Positions 13,944-21,064 of a stretch of DNA of 35,984 nucleotides are shown piece by piece. The notes below the pieces were generated by a model. That model was not told the origin of the DNA. It made no database searches and saw only the letters and a program-made list of their open reading frames with translations. Origin of the DNA: Candidatus Doudnabacteria bacterium RIFCSPHIGHO2_12_FULL_48_16 (GTDB lineage Bacteria > Patescibacteriota > Doudnabacteria > UBA920 > O2-02-FULL-48-8); NCBI GenBank assembly GCA_001780035.1, contig MFEY01000008.1, positions 7,358 through 43,341 on the forward strand. The letters are read 5' to 3'. Numbering within the stretch: position 1 is the stretch's first letter; every line of letters begins with the position of its first letter. Both the position numbers and the translations under genes were made by a program.

Positions 13944-14740
13944 TCGACTTATCCAAAACTTCCGGCTTGCCGATCGAGCTGAAAGAAGATTTACGAATCA
14001 AGTTCAACCCACCGATGGCAAATCGGGAGCCGACTTATGTCCGGAAATTTTCTCAAGTCCTGCCGGTGTTGCTCGACCCAAAAATTGTGCCGCCCGTCGA
14101 GGAAACTTATCTGGGTTATCGCGCCTTGGCTCTGCCGCAGGACGAAGAATTGTTCCAGACCGCGCATTTGCAATATGATTTAACGATTGTCCCGCCGCTC
14201 AAACTCGGCCGGGAATTTAACAAAACTATGGGCCATTATCACGCCAATCTGCCGGGCACGGCCGTGGCGCATCCGGAAGTATACGAGGTCCTGCATGGCA
14301 CGGCTTTGTTTCTTATTCAAAAAATGGATCCAGATTTCAAAGAAGTGTTCTCGGTTTATGCCATTGAAGCCCAAACCGGAGAGAAGGTTATTTATCCACC
14401 CAACTACGGGCATATCATGATTAATGTCGGCAATGATGTCCTGGTTACGGCCAACTGGCTCTCGACCGACTATCAGCCGATGTATGAGCCGGTCTCTGGC
14501 AAACAAGGCATGGCTTATTATGTGGTCGCCGGCCAGGGCAAACCTTATGATTTTATACCCAATCCGGCTTACGGTCCCGCTTTGGCGCCAGTTCGGGTGC
14601 TGAGCAAGAAATTTATGGCCAATTTTCCGATTACCGGCGCCAAGCCAATCTATACCGCCGCAGTGATCAACCCGAAAAACCTGGCTTTTCTAAATGACCC
14701 GCTGAAATACGCGGTGGAGCTTTCCACGATCACTTCTTAG
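13940..14740 (+). CDS. Glucose-6-phosphate isomerase, cupin (archaeal) type
   Basis: Interconverts glucose 6-phosphate and fructose 6-phosphate. This is the metal-dependent cupin family, unrelated to classical bacterial Pgi. At 266 residues it is somewhat longer than archaeal cPGI (about 190) because of an N-terminal extension of about 60 residues. The cupin metal site is visible as MGHYH (HxH, about residues 97-101), with glutamate and a further histidine in YEVLHGTALFL (about 115-125) and YGHIMIN (about 155-161). It could supply sugar phosphates for the polysaccharide genes in this window. It overlaps the Nudix gene (ATGA); the next gene begins after a short promoter-like gap. Confidence 0.82.
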   Translation: MIDLSKTSGLPIELKEDLRIKFNPPMANREPTYVRKFSQVLPVLLDPKIVPPVEETYLGYRALALPQDEELFQTAHLQYDLTIVPPLKLGREFNKTMGHYHANLPGTAVAHPEVYEVLHGTALFLIQKMDPDFKEVFSVYAIEAQTGEKVIYPPNYGHIMINVGNDVLVTANWLSTDYQPMYEPVSGKQGMAYYVVAGQGKPYDFIPNPAYGPALAPVRVLSKKFMANFPITGAKPIYTAAVINPKNLAFLNDPLKYAVELSTITS

Positions 14741-14749
14741 TGTTAAAAT
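14741..14749 (+). promoter_or_regulatory. Extended -10 promoter before the baseplate-J-like gene
   Basis: TGTTAAAAT (TGn plus TAAAAT), 7 bases before the ATG at 14757: the same geometry as alaS and again predicting a leaderless mRNA. Confidence 0.45.
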
Positions 14750-14756
14750 TGAATCA

Positions 14757-16355
14757 ATGGCAACCCCCATCATAAAACTCGGCAAAAAGGACGATATTGC
14801 CTCGGTCGTTAAGAGAATCAAAGACCTTCGCGAGCGCGAAGTCATCTTTGAATTGGAATCCGGCTCGGCCCTGTTGCGCAGCTCTGACAACTTAAAGCTC
14901 ATGAAACGAACCGGCGAGGCGTTGGGCAAAAAAATCCGGGTGACGACTGACGACGAGATCGGCAAGATTCTGGCCAAGAAAGCCGGCGTGCTGCTGGGCG
15001 ATTTGGAAGTCAAAATGCCCAAAGGCGGAATCAGGGTGGCCCGTTCCGACGTTAAACCCCGGTTTTCAGACATTCTGGGCGGCAGTCGGATCCCCAGCCG
15101 AGCTGTGGGTAGGGTCGTGGAGAAAGCCAATGCTTTTGCTGTGCCCAAAATTTCCATGCCGACCCTGCCAAAATTTAACTGGAATTTTGGGGAACATAAA
15201 ACCGTCAAGATTTTCCTGGCGGCGCTGGCGGGATTGATTGTTGTTTGTTTCGCCCTGGCGATTTGGTTGCCGAAAGCCACAATAACACTGATGGCTCGCT
15301 CGGAATCGATTACTCGGGATTTTGAAATTGTGGTCGACAAAACCGTGGCCCAAGCCGATCCTGATAATCTGGAAATTCCGGGTTTTGTGGTGGAGAAAGA
15401 AAAATCCAAAACCGAAAGCTTCCCCGCCACGGGCAAGGAATCTGTCGGCCTCAAAGCTGCCGGGGCCGTCACACTTTATAATTTTACAAACAATACCCTG
15501 ACGCTCAAAGCCAGCACCACGACGCTCGTGGCTAACGGTCAGAAATATAAATTTACGCATGACGTCACGGGACTTAAGCCGACCCAGGGCACACAAGCCA
15601 AGCCGGATCTCGCTTCCTTGATTCCGCCAGTGCCGATCGTGGCCGATAGCGGGGGAGAGAGCTCCAACATGCCGCCCGGAACAAAATTTGAGGTCGTCAA
15701 TGCGGCGCTCGGCAACCAAAATGTCTATGCCATTAACCAAACCGCAATCACCGGCGGCAAAACAACAACCTCGGCGACGGTGTTTTCGCAACAGGACTTT
15801 GACAACGCCGTAGCCAGCATGGTTAATGCCATCGTCGCCGAAGCCGCGGCTGAAGCAAGCGAAACAGCGGGTGGGACGATCCAACTGGTTGACAGCGGCC
15901 TTGTGAAAACCGTTCTCGCCAAAACCGCCAACAAGGAGATCGGCGATCCGGCGGAAAATTTTAACATGACCGTGATTGCCAAAATTTCCGGGCTCGGATT
16001 CCGGCAGCAGGACGTGATCGATGTTGTGGTCTCCAAAATCAAACAGGTGCTGTCCGCGGACAAATATCTGGCGGATGAAGGCAAAAATACCTATACGGCC
16101 ACCTACAAAACGATCGATTCAGCCGGCGGCCAAGGGGTTTTGGCCGTACACTTTGAAACCACGGCCGCTTATAAAGTCGATAGCAATAACTTAAGCAAAC
16201 TCCTGGCCGGTAAAAATGAATCCGAGATTAAGGAAATACTCCTAAGCAAGCCGGAGGTAGATACGGTTAAAGTTGAATTTTGGCCCAAGTGGTTGACTTA
16301 CAAAGCCCCGCGGTTCAACGGCAAAATTTACATCGAAACCAAACTATCGCAGTAG
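14757..16355 (+). CDS. Membrane-anchored protein with baseplate-J-like region
   Basis: A 532-residue protein. Residues 1-140 are charged and cytoplasmic, with a long basic and serine-containing linker. One membrane helix (about 148-168, IFLAALAGLIVVCFALAIWL) is followed by PKATITLMARSESI and a large extracytoplasmic part of beta-rich repeats. The pattern AAGAVTLYNFTNNTLTLKAS, then a threshold-like ANGQKYKF, then PPGTKFEVVNAALGNQNVYA resembles baseplate J/gp47-like proteins of Patescibacteria, which are single-gene homologues and not part of a phage tail here. No other phage gene is nearby. A structural role at the cell surface is a guess. Confidence 0.55.
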   Translation: MATPIIKLGKKDDIASVVKRIKDLREREVIFELESGSALLRSSDNLKLMKRTGEALGKKIRVTTDDEIGKILAKKAGVLLGDLEVKMPKGGIRVARSDVKPRFSDILGGSRIPSRAVGRVVEKANAFAVPKISMPTLPKFNWNFGEHKTVKIFLAALAGLIVVCFALAIWLPKATITLMARSESITRDFEIVVDKTVAQADPDNLEIPGFVVEKEKSKTESFPATGKESVGLKAAGAVTLYNFTNNTLTLKASTTTLVANGQKYKFTHDVTGLKPTQGTQAKPDLASLIPPVPIVADSGGESSNMPPGTKFEVVNAALGNQNVYAINQTAITGGKTTTSATVFSQQDFDNAVASMVNAIVAEAAAEASETAGGTIQLVDSGLVKTVLAKTANKEIGDPAENFNMTVIAKISGLGFRQQDVIDVVVSKIKQVLSADKYLADEGKNTYTATYKTIDSAGGQGVLAVHFETTAAYKVDSNNLSKLLAGKNESEIKEILLSKPEVDTVKVEFWPKWLTYKAPRFNGKIYIETKLSQ

Positions 16356-16358
16356 TTT

Positions 16359-17372
16359 ATGTCAGAAAGAGAAGTTAATCCGGAAAACTTAGTTCTAGAT
16401 AATTCAGGGGATAAACCTCAATTAGAAAAACCGCAATCCAAAAAAACGGCTGTTTCAAGACGCCGTTTTTTAAAAACAGCCCTGAAAGCGACTGCCGCCG
16501 GTATGGTCGTCGGTCTGCCTAAAATTGAAAATGAAATTCAGAATGATTTCAATGAAGAGCAGTTAAAGAAGGAAATTGAACAAATCTCCTCGGCCTTGAA
16601 GAGGGAATATAATTTAGACATCAGCACTAATCCCTTCAATAATCCGGGATTGGAAGAAGCTTATGACATTACCGGAGAGAATGCTTCTTTGGCTGAACAA
16701 GCGGATGCTTTGAAATGGTTTAGCGCCGAAATCGGCAAATATTCGCCGCACTATGTCAAAAATTCCGGTCTCAAAAAAATCAGTATCTCCAAAAGCTTGA
16801 TGGTCGGGAAGGATAATGTTGCCGGTTTGGCAATTGGTGATAATTTTTATATTTCTCTGGGTGGTAACCTAGGAGATATTTATAGTTTGGCTGGCTGGTT
16901 AGAATCTTCGACCGTGAAGGAAACGTTTCATCATGAGTTTTTTCATACCGCTGAAGGAATAGACGATGAACAATGGGCGAAATTAAATAGTGTAGGGCGG
17001 AATGCGTATGTACGAACTTGGCAGTATAATGTAGATTGGAAAAGATTCGATAAAGAGTTGGTTAGAGAACTTATGCAATGGGTCAGGCCAACGGGTTTTG
17101 CCGGTCGATATGGGTTAAAAAATGAAGGGGAAGATCAGGCAACCATGGGTGCTTTGTTAATGACAGACCCCAAAAAGGTTTTCGACATAGCCAAAGAGGA
17201 AGAAGTCTTTAGGAAAAAAATGGAAGTCTGTCTCGCGTTTTTTAAAAAATTAAGCGACGGGCAAATGGACGAAATTTTCTGGCGAGATTTGATGGCCGGA
17301 AAAGTCAATGCCGATTATTGGAAGAATAAGCGTGGTTCAGCAGGGGATCGGTTGACTGTATTGGAACAATAA
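16359..17372 (+). CDS. Tat-exported zincin-like metalloprotease (HExxH)
   Basis: A 337-residue protein I cannot place in a named family. The N-terminus holds a twin-arginine signal, SRRRFLKTALKATAAGMVVG (about residues 33-52), which predicts folded export through Tat. The mature part contains HHEFFH (about 192-197), an HExxH zinc site. About 60 residues on, GFAGRYGLKNEGEDQATMGA (about 247-266) offers a glutamate or aspartate third ligand, the GxxxxY-N-ED pattern known from putative zinc metallopeptidases. It follows the baseplate-J-like gene by 3 bases, so co-transcription is likely, and ends before a hairpin. Peptidase activity is inferred from the motif only. No tatA or tatC is in view. Confidence 0.65.
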   Translation: MSEREVNPENLVLDNSGDKPQLEKPQSKKTAVSRRRFLKTALKATAAGMVVGLPKIENEIQNDFNEEQLKKEIEQISSALKREYNLDISTNPFNNPGLEEAYDITGENASLAEQADALKWFSAEIGKYSPHYVKNSGLKKISISKSLMVGKDNVAGLAIGDNFYISLGGNLGDIYSLAGWLESSTVKETFHHEFFHTAEGIDDEQWAKLNSVGRNAYVRTWQYNVDWKRFDKELVRELMQWVRPTGFAGRYGLKNEGEDQATMGALLMTDPKKVFDIAKEEEVFRKKMEVCLAFFKKLSDGQMDEIFWRDLMAGKVNADYWKNKRGSAGDRLTVLEQ

Positions 17373-17396
17373 ACAACGCCCAAGGGGGCGTTGTTT
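17371..17396. terminator. Hairpin after the Tat-exported protein
   Basis: AAACAACGCCC (17371-17381) pairs with GGGCGTTGTTT (17386-17396), an 11-bp perfect stem. It can serve both strands; on the minus strand it lies about 15 bases after the start predicted from the promoter at 17446-17418. Confidence 0.65.
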
Positions 17397-17417
17397 AGGA
17401 AATAGGCACAGAATCTA

Positions 17418-17446
17418 ATTATAATCCTTTTTCGCGGCTTTGTCAA
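17418..17446 (-). promoter_or_regulatory. Perfect consensus promoter on the minus strand
   Basis: TTGACA (17446-17441), a 17-bp spacer and TATAAT (17423-17418), with start expected near 17411. No minus-strand gene follows; the transcript would meet the 17396-17371 hairpin at once and then run antisense to the Tat-protein gene. Confidence 0.6.
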
Positions 17447-17456
17447 CGCCTTTACC

Positions 17457-17484
17457 TAAATAATGGCCAATATTAGCCATTATT
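17457..17484. repeat. Palindrome in the gap before infA
   Basis: AAATAATGGC and GCCATTATTT, 10-bp arms around an 8-base loop. The 17373-17748 gap holds this palindrome, two promoters and the infA leader element, and no convincing protein gene. Confidence 0.5.
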
Positions 17485-17525
17485 TGATCTGGAACCAGAT
17501 TATAAATTACAACAGAGTTTGGGAT

Positions 17526-17554
17526 TTGACACAAGTCCCATATTTTGTTAAGAT
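17526..17554 (+). promoter_or_regulatory. Promoter of the infA-ribosomal protein operon
   Basis: TTGACA (17526-17531), 17 bp, TAAGAT (17549-17554). Start is expected near 17561, about 7 bases before the 102-bp leader element. Confidence 0.65.
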
Positions 17555-17567
17555 TCTTAGGCAATTT

Positions 17568-17669
17568 ACCCCGTTAGAGATTAAATTTTTTATAACTGAC
17601 GGGCCGCCAAATTGGTTTAATTTAAATCAAAACACCGTTTTAGCTCTTAATACGGATCTCTAACGGGGT
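17568..17669 (+). promoter_or_regulatory. 102-bp leader element with 14-bp terminal inverted repeats (infA copy)
   Basis: ACCCCGTTAGAGAT (17568-17581) and ATCTCTAACGGGGT (17656-17669) are perfect reverse complements enclosing 74 bases. An internal CTGACGGG (17596-17603) can also pair with CCCGTTAG of the 5' arm (8 bp with one G-U), so two structures exclude each other. A partner element of equal length and layout sits before typA (27266-27367). Confidence 0.65.
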
Positions 17670-17748
17670 TTAGCCCACTCATATTCCTGGTACACAAGAC
17701 TTAGGGACGCAAAGCCCACAAAAGAACACCATAGAACTTGAAGGCAAA

Positions 17749-17931
17749 GTGATAGAAACTTTGCCCAACGCTGTTTTTCGTGTGCAGATTGAGTCCGGAC
17801 AGGTCATTTTGGCCCACATTGCGGGAAAATTGCGGGTGAACAAGATCAGAGTTTTGCCGGGTGACAAGGTTATTGTCGAAGTTACCCCGTATGATCTTAC
17901 GCGGGGACGAGTAATTCGTCGGCTCAGATAA
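17749..17931 (+). CDS. infA: Translation initiation factor IF-1 (start codon uncertain)
   Basis: IF-1 binds the 30S A site during initiation. The S1/OB fold is clear: [20 protein letters not shown], then [20 protein letters not shown], then [17 protein letters not shown], very close to the family. The GTG at 17749 is the first usual start in frame, but it would remove the first beta strand: conserved-looking NTIELEGKV is encoded just upstream and the frame stays open back to the TAG at 17671. No ATG, GTG or TTG lies in that stretch. Near-cognate options are ATT (17683), ACG (17707, giving a family-typical 74 residues) and ATA (17731). Either a rare start is used or a base was miscalled. It heads the ribosomal operon behind the leader element. 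Confidence 0.85.
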   Translation: MIETLPNAVFRVQIESGQVILAHIAGKLRVNKIRVLPGDKVIVEVTPYDLTRGRVIRRLR

Positions 17932-17956
17932 CAGTTAGCAAATACCAGATAACATC

Positions 17957-18070
17957 ATGAAAGTTCGCGCATCAGTCAAACCATTCTGCAAGAAGTGCAA
18001 AGTTGTCCGCCGCCGCGGCGTCATTTTTATTATCTGCGAGAATCCGAAGCATAAGCAAAGACAAGGGTAA
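17957..18070 (+). CDS. rpmJ: 50S ribosomal protein L36
   Basis: A 37-residue protein beginning [20 protein letters not shown]. The zinc-binding residues C-x2-C (residues 11 and 14), then C27 and H32 (ICENPKH), show the zinc form of L36, which sits in the large subunit near the peptidyl transferase region. It lies 25 bases after infA and before rpsM, the standard order infA-rpmJ-rpsM-rpsK-rpsD-rpoA. Confidence 0.96.
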   Translation: MKVRASVKPFCKKCKVVRRRGVIFIICENPKHKQRQG

Positions 18071-18080
18071 TTAGGACTCA

Positions 18081-18134
18081 ATTGCGGATTACGGGTTAAC
18101 GAATTAAATCCGCAATTCGCAATCCGTAATAAAT
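18081..18134 (+). repeat. Inverted heptamer tracts between rpmJ and rpsM
   Basis: ATTGCGG, ATTACGG and GTTAACG (18081-18101), then AATCCGC, AATTCGC, AATCCGT and AATAAAT (18107-18134). The period is 7 bases and the second half is roughly the reverse complement of the first, so a hairpin can form before the S13 start. Confidence 0.5.
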
Positions 18135-18150
18135 TAATCAATCAAGATTT

Positions 18151-18546
18151 ATGGCGTTAGTCAGAATTGCAGGGGTAACTCTCCCACAACAAAAAAGAAT
18201 TGAAGCGGCTCTGCCGTATATTTTTGGTGTGGGCTGGTCAGGTAGCAAGCGCATTTTGGCCGCGACCAAGATTGATCCCGGCAAACGCACTTCCGAACTG
18301 AGCGAATCCGAAGTCGCCAAGATCCGCGAATTTATCGAAAAGAACTATATGGTCGAAGGCGCACTCAAGCAGCAGATCGCCGGCAATATCAAGATTAAGA
18401 AAGAAATCGGCTCATACCAGGGGATCCGCCATATGCGCGGCTTACCGGTCCGTGGCCAGCGCACCAAAACCAATTCCCGAACCCGCCGCGGCAATGTCCG
18501 CAAGACTGCCGGTTCCGGCCGCAAGAACGCCAACGAAAAGACATAA
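18151..18546 (+). CDS. rpsM: 30S ribosomal protein S13
   Basis: 131 residues, full length. MALVRIAGVTLPQQKRIEAA, the helix-two-turn-helix region VGWSGSKRIL, and the basic C-terminal tail RHMRGLPVRGQRTKTNSRTR are diagnostic of S13, which contacts tRNA in the P site and the 50S subunit through bridges B1a and B1b. No SD precedes the ATG. It follows rpmJ after a heptamer-repeat hairpin; rpsK starts 18 bases later. The tail ends with a slightly longer basic segment (GSGRKNANEKT). Confidence 0.97.
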   Translation: MALVRIAGVTLPQQKRIEAALPYIFGVGWSGSKRILAATKIDPGKRTSELSESEVAKIREFIEKNYMVEGALKQQIAGNIKIKKEIGSYQGIRHMRGLPVRGQRTKTNSRTRRGNVRKTAGSGRKNANEKT

Positions 18547-18564
18547 TAATTGGAATTAAGAAAC

Positions 18565-19002
18565 ATGAATCAAGAATCAGGCACAACTCAGGATAGCAAA
18601 GCCACAGCGGTAACAAACGCTGCGGCGCCGAAGCGGGCCAAAAAATCCAGGATTAAAGTTACCCGCGGACGGATTTATATCCAATCGAGCTACAACAATA
18701 CGATTATTACCGTGACTGATGTTGCGGGCAATGTCATTGGCTGGGGCTCGGCCGGCCGCACCGGATTTAAGGGCAGCAAGAAATCCACCCCGTATGCCGC
18801 GCAGAGAACCATGGAAGACGCTTTGATGCGATTAAAGGATTCCGGCCTGAAGGAAGTAGACGTGTTTTTAAAGGGCATCGGCACCGGCCGCGAATCGGCG
18901 ATCCGGGCCTTGCAAGGCAGCGGTTTTGAAATCCTGACCATTCAGGATCAGACTCCGATTCCGCATGGCGGCGTCCGGCCGAAGAAAGCAAGACGCGTCT
19001 AG
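18565..19002 (+). CDS. rpsK: 30S ribosomal protein S11
   Basis: 145 residues from the ATG at 18565; a TTG at 18550 would add five residues just after rpsM and is less likely. The first 30 residues are an acidic then basic extension, after which KVTRGRIYIQSSYNNTIITV and GWGSAGRTGFKGSKKSTPYA identify S11, a platform protein near the mRNA exit. The end HGGVRPKKARRV is the conserved tail. It is separated from rpsD by an unusually structured 102-base gap. Confidence 0.97.
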   Translation: MNQESGTTQDSKATAVTNAAAPKRAKKSRIKVTRGRIYIQSSYNNTIITVTDVAGNVIGWGSAGRTGFKGSKKSTPYAAQRTMEDALMRLKDSGLKEVDVFLKGIGTGRESAIRALQGSGFEILTIQDQTPIPHGGVRPKKARRV

Positions 19003-19003
19003 C

Positions 19004-19088
19004 GTTATACGGCAGGGCTACGAGTATCGGCAAGGGTCTAACGTAAGACGTTAAACGCCTCACGATACGCGCCGCTCCGCCGAATAAC
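19004..19088 (+). promoter_or_regulatory. Structured leader of rpsD
   Basis: Three nested helices: GTTATACGGC (19004-19013) with GCCGAATAAC (19079-19088), GTATCG (19024-19029) with CGATAC (19063-19068), and GTCTAACGT (19036-19044) with ACGTTAAAC (19048-19056). The outer helix ends 16 bases before the rpsD ATG. S4 is a known autoregulator in other bacteria, which makes an S4-binding leader plausible. Confidence 0.5.
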
Positions 19089-19104
19089 TTTTAACTCATT
19101 TATT

Positions 19105-19713
19105 ATGGCAAGATATACAGGACCCAAAATCAGACTTTCGCGCAAATTCGGCACCGCTTTTACCAAAAAGGCCGAGAAGTATTTGGCCAAGCGAAATTAC
19201 CGGCCCGGCCAGCACGGACAAAATCCGCAGCGCGTATCGGAGTTCGGCATGCAACTGCGCGAAAAACAGAAGGCCAAAATCATTTACGGCTTAATGGAAC
19301 GGCAATTCCGCAAATATTATGAATCCGCCAGCAAGAAGGTCGGCGTGACCGGTGACGTGCTAATGCAGCTTTTGGAAATGCGCCTGGATAATGTCGTGTT
19401 CCGGTTGGGCTTTGCCCAAACCCGGCCCCAGGCCCGCCAGCTGGTCAGTCATGGATTTTTTCAGGTCAACGGCCAGAAGGTCAATATCCCGTCTTATCAG
19501 GTCAAAGTCGGCGACGTTGTCAGCGTGCGCGAAACCAAGCAGAAATCCCAATACATGAAAAACGCCGCGCCTGCCCTCTCTCAGGCCCAGCCGCCGGAAT
19601 GGGTGTCGCTGGATGCCAACGCCTGGTCCGGCAAGATTCTCTCCAAACCCAGCCGCGAACAGCTCGATGCCACCGTCAACACTCAGCTGATTGTCGAATA
19701 TTACTCCAGGTAA
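19105..19713 (+). CDS. rpsD: 30S ribosomal protein S4
   Basis: 202 residues. MARYTGPKIRLSRKFG opens the protein in the cysteine-free form, so no zinc is bound at the N-terminus. The S4 RNA-binding domain is seen as RLDNVVFRLGFAQTRPQARQ (about residues 93-112) and HGFFQVNGQKVNIPSYQVK. S4 nucleates assembly of the 30S body and in many bacteria represses its own operon. The preceding structured gap would suit such control. The end VNTQLIVEYYSR is the usual C-terminus. Confidence 0.97.
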   Translation: MARYTGPKIRLSRKFGTAFTKKAEKYLAKRNYRPGQHGQNPQRVSEFGMQLREKQKAKIIYGLMERQFRKYYESASKKVGVTGDVLMQLLEMRLDNVVFRLGFAQTRPQARQLVSHGFFQVNGQKVNIPSYQVKVGDVVSVRETKQKSQYMKNAAPALSQAQPPEWVSLDANAWSGKILSKPSREQLDATVNTQLIVEYYSR

Positions 19714-19740
19714 AATAAAATTTAATTAATTTTAACGATT

Positions 19741-20670
19741 ATGGAAAATATCCAGCTCCCCAAAAAAGTCTCGTTTGAAGATTTAGGCGATCATAAATAC
19801 CGGGTCGTCATGGAACCGCTCTATCCCGGCTATGGCGTGACTTTGGGCAATTCGCTCCGCCGCGTTTTGCTGTCGTCTCTGCCTGGTGCTGCCGTGGTTG
19901 CGGTCAAGATCAAGGGCGTGGATCATGAATTTTCCACCGTGCCGAACGTCAAGGAAGACGTGATTGAAATTATTTTGAATCTAAAGCAGGTGCGCCTCAA
20001 ACTTCATTCCGACCAGCCGGTCAGACTGGAACTGAAGGTCAAGGGCGAAAAAGCCGTGACCGCCGGTGATTTTAAGAAAAACTCGGACGTGGAAATTATC
20101 AATTCGGATATGCATCTGGCCACCCTGGACGGCAAGTCCGCCGAACTGGAAATGGAAGTGGTCGTGCAAAAGGGCCGCGGTTATGTGCCGGTGGAACAGC
20201 GCGAAAACGAGAAACTGGAAATTGGCATGATTGCCGTGGACGCGATTTACAGCCCAGTCAGGCGCGTCAATTATGAAATCAATAATGTCCGTGTCGGCCA
20301 GATTACCAATTACGACGAACTGATTCTGGATTTGGAAACCGACGGCACCGTTTCCGGAGAAGATGCGATTGACCAAGCCTCTTCGATTCTAATGCAGCAC
20401 TTCGCCCTGTTGGCCAAGGAAACTCTGACCGCCAAGGAAGAAGTGCCGGTTTTGGACGTCGCGCACGAAGAAGGCATTAAGACTTCCGAAGAGGATGATT
20501 TGAAGTCTTTGGGATTGTCCAACCGTTCTTACAACGCGCTGCTTAAAAACGACATCAGCCGGGTTTCCCAACTCAAGGGCATGGATCGGGAACAGCTCAC
20601 CGCACTCGAAGGCCTGGGTGAGAAATCGATTGAAGAGATTGAAAAAGCCATTAGCGAAATGCAGAAATAA
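19741..20670 (+). CDS. rpoA: DNA-directed RNA polymerase subunit alpha
   Basis: 309 residues. The N-terminal dimerisation domain begins at MENIQLPKKVSFEDLGDHKY and contains TLGNSLRRVLLSSLPGAAVV (about residues 34-53) and VEQRENEKLEIGMIAVDAIY (about 151-170). After a linker of roughly 25 acidic residues, the C-terminal helix-hairpin-helix domain (SLGLSNRSYNALLKNDISRV, about 249-268, and LEGLGEKSIEEIEKAI) that contacts UP elements and activators is intact. It lies between rpsD and rplQ, the standard place, with rplQ starting 8 bases later. Confidence 0.97.
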   Translation: MENIQLPKKVSFEDLGDHKYRVVMEPLYPGYGVTLGNSLRRVLLSSLPGAAVVAVKIKGVDHEFSTVPNVKEDVIEIILNLKQVRLKLHSDQPVRLELKVKGEKAVTAGDFKKNSDVEIINSDMHLATLDGKSAELEMEVVVQKGRGYVPVEQRENEKLEIGMIAVDAIYSPVRRVNYEINNVRVGQITNYDELILDLETDGTVSGEDAIDQASSILMQHFALLAKETLTAKEEVPVLDVAHEEGIKTSEEDDLKSLGLSNRSYNALLKNDISRVSQLKGMDREQLTALEGLGEKSIEEIEKAISEMQK

Positions 20671-20678
20671 TTGACCAC

Positions 20679-21053
20679 ATGAGGCATTTAAAGAAGAAGA
20701 AAATCGGCAAGGGACGGGATCACGCCAGGAAACTGGTGCGCTCTTTGGCTGCCTCCGCGATTGTTTACGAGAAAATCCAAACCACGGAAGCGAGAGCCAA
20801 GATTACCCGTTCGGTCGTGGAACGGCTGATTACCAAAGCCAAGTCCGCCATAGGCGGATCCGCCTTCGGCGGAAAAGACTCTTTACATCTCAAGCGCCAG
20901 ATTTTTGCTGCTCTGCCGGCCAATGCCGCGCGCAAAACCATCGAAGTTCTGGGGCCCCGTTTTAAAGACCGCAAGGGCGGCTACACTCGGATTGTCCGCT
21001 TGGGCAAAGCCAAAGACGGTATGCCGAAGGTTCAGTTGGAACTCTTAGATTAG
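20679..21053 (+). CDS. rplQ: 50S ribosomal protein L17 with a short repeat insertion
   Basis: 124 residues. MRHLKKKKIGKGRDHARKLV and the end PRFKDRKGGYTRIVRLGKAK are diagnostic of L17, which lies near the exit tunnel. Where most L17 proteins have a short turn between VERLITKAK and LHLKRQIFAAL, this one has SAIGGSAFGG, encoded by 20844-20873. That 30-base block is a double palindrome (TCCGCC-ATA-GGCGGA, then TCCGCC-TTC-GGCGGA) and keeps the frame, so it looks like a repeat element accommodated in a surface loop of a ribosomal protein. Confidence 0.95.
   Translation: MRHLKKKKIGKGRDHARKLVRSLAASAIVYEKIQTTEARAKITRSVVERLITKAKSAIGGSAFGGKDSLHLKRQIFAALPANAARKTIEVLGPRFKDRKGGYTRIVRLGKAKDGMPKVQLELLD
20844..20873 (+). 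repeat. Double palindrome inside rplQ
   Basis: Two tandem hairpins with identical 6-bp arms TCCGCC/GGCGGA and 3-base loops ATA and TTC: 30 bases and ten codons, in frame. The arm sequence recurs in the histidine phosphatase gene at 8794-8819. Confidence 0.75.
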
Positions 21054-21064
21054 AATCAAGAATC

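Noticed and set aside
14757-16355. Prophage remnant because of the baseplate-J-like protein
   Set aside because: No other tail, capsid, integrase or lysis gene is nearby, and the protein has a membrane anchor, as in chromosomal homologues of this group.
17463-17663. 66-codon frame upstream of infA
   Set aside because: It spans a palindrome, the infA promoter and the leader element; its composition follows the inverted repeats rather than a protein.
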